From Owenia fusiformis (taxonomy: Eukaryota > Annelida > Polychaeta > Sabellida > Oweniidae): 64,000 bases of DNA. The stretch spans positions 42,005,366 through 42,069,365 of the forward strand of contig CAIIXF020000001.1 of the NCBI GenBank assembly GCA_903813345.2, written 5' to 3'. The position numbers and the translations under genes were made by a program. How positions within the stretch are numbered: the first letter of the stretch is position 1; every line of letters starts with the position of its first letter. Shown piece by piece: positions 59,576 through 64,000 of the stretch. A model generated the notes under the pieces. That model was not told the DNA's origin. It searched no databases and worked only from the letters and a program-made list of their open reading frames with translations.

Positions 59576-62500
59576 TATTATCCCATTCAATGAAAGCATC
59601 TAGACAGGTAGCCTTACTAATCTGCTAATGTTTTGGTTTCTCGGTTGAATCCAATTCCAAGATAATCCAAGAATTACTTTAATCAATCGATGCCAAATGA
59701 AGTGGCGCATGCTAAGTGTCATCTCACGCAATTAATGATATTTGATCAACTCCTCATTCCTCTCGAGATAACTCAAATCTAGGCTGAAACACGACATAGG
59801 ATTTTTGCTAGCTTGACAGGATGAATAGGACTAGGAGATTGAGAAACTCTGGACTCAACTCAAGGTCAGACAATGCTGAGTTGGTTAATCTCTTTAATCA
59901 GCTGATATTCACTATTTGATTATCGGAAGTCGTGAAAGTCATCAGAAATTAGCCTGTTATGGCAACTATTCTCAGTGCCGTTGTCGGGCATTTTTATCCA
60001 AGGTGAATGCCAGTTCGCATATATGACATTTATACGAGCTGTTTGGATCGTATATGCCAACAGAAGCTTACAATTGATACCAACGCATCGTTGACAGACA
60101 CAGCGTTAGCTAACATAACTCACGTTTATAAATTCAGCAGGGACCGTCTAAAAAGTTTTGCATTAAGGCAGAATCGGATCTATACGGGAGTTACAAAATT
60201 GCAAGCAACGTGTACAATTGGCTACCAATGTATTCCTTACAATCTCAAATATTCTCTTTTACATACTGACACGTATTACAGTAACTATTATTTCACTTCA
60301 TTTTGATGTATATGTACCATAATTACAGTACATATATAGTTCCAATAGTATACATTGTTTTTACATCATTTAGGTTCTTGATTAAATTGAATCAAGATTT
60401 TAGAGCCCAATATGTCGGTACTTCGTTTTCATTTGAAGTGATATAATTAGATTAAAAAAATCTCAAATATGATATCTCCCAAAAGATCCACGATATGTTA
60501 TCAATTGGTAAAGTTGTTTAAGTTTCAAGGTAAAATGGGGAAATGTTTAAATTCTCCTAAATAATAAATGTGGTAACCATGTTTACAGAAAAATGAATGC
60601 TTTATTGCAAAAAATATTTTTTCAAATTTTTAGAATACACTTTGGGGATTCTTAGAAAATAGACATATAGAGAAATGAAATAAGTGCAAAATATTCTGTA
60701 CTTACTTCACTTCAGTGGCATATCTTGCTACATGAAGATCTAATACTACCATTACATTCTACAAGTAATTGATGTCGTCAACTGCCTTATCTTATTTCAT
60801 TCAGTAGTACGCGAATGTTTAACAAAAATCTGAATTTGCATTTTTAAATTGCCGACATACCAGTACCACCCCTCTCCATTAAACGAGATACCATGTAGAA
60901 TTTAATACGAAGTTTATGAGATTGCGCTGCAAACAAAGTGACAATCTGAGCAATAAGATCAGATTTACAACTTGATTATTGCGCATATGATATTTAACTT
61001 AGTTACATCGGTTGAAATATTGCTCTCGAGTTAATGTTGTTTTTGTTGATGTTTTCTATAGCATTTTCCACAAATTATCGTTACGGCAGGAAAATAATAT
61101 CATTTAAGCACGTACTTCAGATTTCAGACGCTATCATTCAAGACGTCATATATGCGCCGGGTGGGTCTTATCGAAAAGGAAGTGACCGATTGTTTGAAAT
61201 CAGCAAGAGTCGGTTTTAGATATGACCGACACGGAAACGTCGGAACTAGAAAGATACTGTGTTGTGGAACACTTATACCTGATTCGCATAAAACATCACA
61301 AATTGTCAATCTTATACTTTCCAGTGCAGCAATTCTGCAAGAGAATGCTTTGATATATAAAGATCGGTCCAACTTTTAGCCATGTTTAGGAGGTTACTCT
61401 TTCTTGAATTAGAACATAATCAAGAGGCAATATAAAATATTCATATGTATATTTATTATTTAGTGAAACAGAAAAAGGAAGCAGGCAGACTGCATACAAT
61501 CTTTTATTTGGTTACAATCAATCATTTGTGTGAGCCATCGGAAAAAATACGTGGATGATGTTCCGAACGCAATTTTATGGGCAAGGGGCGCGCATGTTTT
61601 CAAAGCAGGTCAAATAACAACATTTGTGAACAACATTTATGATAATTTGATGAATTCAAATTAGGAACATCATTTGTAAACTTAAGCATCGCTATCAATT
61701 TTGTGATTATTTTTTTTTCAGTTGGCTGTATCGCATTGCATAATGATCAATTCTACTTTGAATGTTGACATGGGTTTATTTTCACTGTCATTTAGACTAG
61801 TTTACATTATGTCGGTAATCCTCGAAATTGCAATTGGGTATTGTGGTGTTCTAGATAGCCAAATATGTGGATTACTAAATAGTAAATACACGTAGTAAAT
61901 CAAGCTAAAGCTTGCCAGTCGACGAAAACCCAACATCATCACCCATTTGATGGTCAGAAGTAGTTACATGTAGCTATAATTGCAATTCTTCTTGGGCGCT
62001 GGGCGATGTGATGAATATCAGAAAGTAGTAGTAATATTTTTTTTAGGTTAAGGTGATCACTATGGCCGAAGATGTAAGGAGAAATGACTTTAATTTCATT
62101 AAGCCGTGGTGTTTTACTTAACACAACTGTATGGTATTTCCGTCTTATGTGTCAATGTATTCAAAGAGTCTGGATGCTTACATCAAAACATTAGTCACCG
62201 GTATTCAACAACCGCCATTATTCACCCAACCGTTGTAATCCCAACATAATGCCGCTTTGTACTTGTGCATCAAATAGTACAATATAGTAGAAAGATTTGA
62301 TTAGTTAAATGTCTCAGCTCGTGATTGCCTTGTCAATGCAGATGAAGATCAACGTCTTACGACTGTATTCGCCGTCTAACTTGGGATCTAGGTTGCGCCG
62401 ACTGCAGTTCATACTACCGATGCCAAAACAAATCATGATATAAATTAATATAAGATAAGATGAGAAAATGAGAAAGGCTGAAACATGAACATTATAAGTA

Positions 62501-64000
62501 GGAATCTTGTTATTAACAATTCATTTCTTCGCTTTCAGTTTGAGTAACACCTTATTATTGCAGCTAATGAGATCCATTAAAACGTTAATAAAACGAACAA
62601 CGAGAAATCAAGAACGTTAACGAACGTTTGAAATATGAAACTATTTGTTAAATAACCATTCATTTCATATTTGAACGATGTATTCCGACTGGTGCTCATC
62701 ACAAATTATGGTATCAGACAATCAAGCTAAGGACCTAATAATACATTATTGTGAGATATGTAATCGCACAAATATTTATCATGAACATTCATCAAGAAGG
62801 GAAGATTTGTTCATAATAAACATAATTAAGATTCTATCTTCGTTATGCAATGTCCAGGAGCAAATTACTTCATTAATTGGTAAATAATAACCTATATGAC
62901 CGGGCATACTTTCTTGTTATGCTTGCAACTACTTGAAATATCTTCCTTTCTACTCCTTCACGGAATGTGACTTAACTAAACAACTAAGTGAGGTTTCTTC
63001 ATGGAGCCTTGCGTCGTGATCAGAGGTTCATGGTTCAATTAAGATGTAGAATCCCATCAAGTCCCGAAGGATGCAATTAGCGTTTAGCTAATATCAGGGA
63101 TCTAGGGATGGGTTAGAATGTCAAAAACAGCACGATGATTGTGCTAAAATTGGCTTCATCTCACATTTATTGGATTTGTCTAAAGGACAATGGACGTTAA
63201 TGAAAATTCATCTTGACAGGTGGTAACCTGGTTATCCTTGCTTCTGAATGAGCTGAAGTTACATGAGCTGAATATATTGGACCTAAAGAAGGTCATTAAT
63301 CAAAAATGAATTGCTCCAAAGGGGAATTGTAACGTTGAATATGCAAACATTATCTCATTTAGATTCGGAAATATTACATTACTGTTTAGCGATAGGTATC
63401 CGTTCAAACGTACCAAGTCTTGTAGAGGGGTCGTGTTTTACAGGTGTATCGTAGATGTCCAAAATGACAGCATATTCCTATGCTAGGCCCCTGTTATTGT
63501 GATAAAGTTCTCCTGATCTTACGTTTGGGCTATTTATTTAATTTCAGTTGTGCGTTCATTTTCAGTCAAACGTGATAAACTCAATTATTATTTCCCCTGT
63601 AGAGCGAAACTAAAAGATAAACCCGCATGTAAATTGGACCAAACATGGACCAGAGTATAAATGTTTTAAACACTCTATGACCATTGAGCTGCTGCTAGTT
63701 GTGTACAGAGACATATTCTCGGTTGTGTAGTATGGTCTCGTAAAGGATGCTATCATTAATTTGGGAAAATCTCATAACAATCAAGACGCATTCTCAAACT
63801 CCCAATGCAATAATATAGTATAGTAGCCTATAGGGAACTAGTAATAATTATGTATGTAAATCCCCACCGACACAATGTTGAAACACCTTTAAAAGTTTTG
63901 AAGGATCACAATGTTAATCAATCCAAATGTCAATTATATCATATAGTTACATTAAAATGGTGTTATTAGTTGATCCAAATGGAATTACTTGTTAAAGCAC
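59576..64000. other. Unannotated AT-rich stretch to the window end
   Basis: No gene, RNA or structured repeat is recognised. Frames at 60007-60306 and 61152-61379 are the longest, with no known motif and no splice context that convinces. Confidence 0.4.

Noticed and set aside
60007-60306. 99-codon + frame with an ATG start
   Set aside because: No domain or neighbouring exon is recognised. The length is within what chance gives in a window this size.

Overview
The window is AT-rich, gene-poor eukaryotic DNA. The genes that can be modelled are spliced with ordinary GT/AG introns. The recognisable content is transposable elements typical of metazoans: two PIF/Harbinger elements, several mariner-like elements, L1-like and CR1/jockey-like LINE fragments, many MITEs and foldback elements, and minisatellites. 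I see no bacterial operon, no rRNA and no convincing host gene. This fits an intergenic or heterochromatin-like stretch of an invertebrate, probably marine, genome. The species cannot be named from the sequence.

Layout. 0.75-2.15 kb is a decayed mariner. 2.4-3.2 kb is a Harbinger-like MITE. 4.43-4.85 kb is a 0.42-kb palindrome, followed by a broken LINE. 9.86-10.15 kb is a MITE with a relative at 58.9 kb. 10.6-11.1 kb is the first of a family of nested palindromes. 11.29-16.86 kb is a long-armed foldback element split by a 4.67-kb Harbinger element. That Harbinger keeps an intact five-exon MADF/BESS-type accessory gene but only a broken stub of its transposase. 17.15-18.67 kb is a 5'-truncated L1-like LINE.

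21.64-30.26 kb is a second, 8.6-kb Harbinger. It has an intact 338-codon DDE transposase on + and a convergent three-exon, 188-aa Myb/SANT-like partner gene on -, whose exons join exactly in frame. These two proteins normally act together, the DDE enzyme cutting and the Myb/SANT partner binding the ends, so this is a candidate autonomous element. Its introns and spacers carry MITEs, a hairpin and an alternating tandem array.

30.3-31.2 kb and 36.6-38.0 kb hold further members of the nested-palindrome family, mixed with a roughly 51-bp satellite. 41.7-44.4 kb is a 2.64-kb element with about 105-bp near-identical inverted ends. 45.3-46.1 and 51.6-52.3 kb are two copies of a TTAA-flanked foldback with a G-run at its apex. 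46.9-47.8, 51.5-52.8 and 58.0-59.6 kb are mariner-type elements, two of them with other elements nested inside. 53.5-54.1 kb is a 33-bp minisatellite and 56.5-57.0 kb a TTAA-flanked MITE. Beyond 59.6 kb nothing is recognisable.

All calls come from reading the sequence and comparing it with remembered family signatures. No database search was possible.
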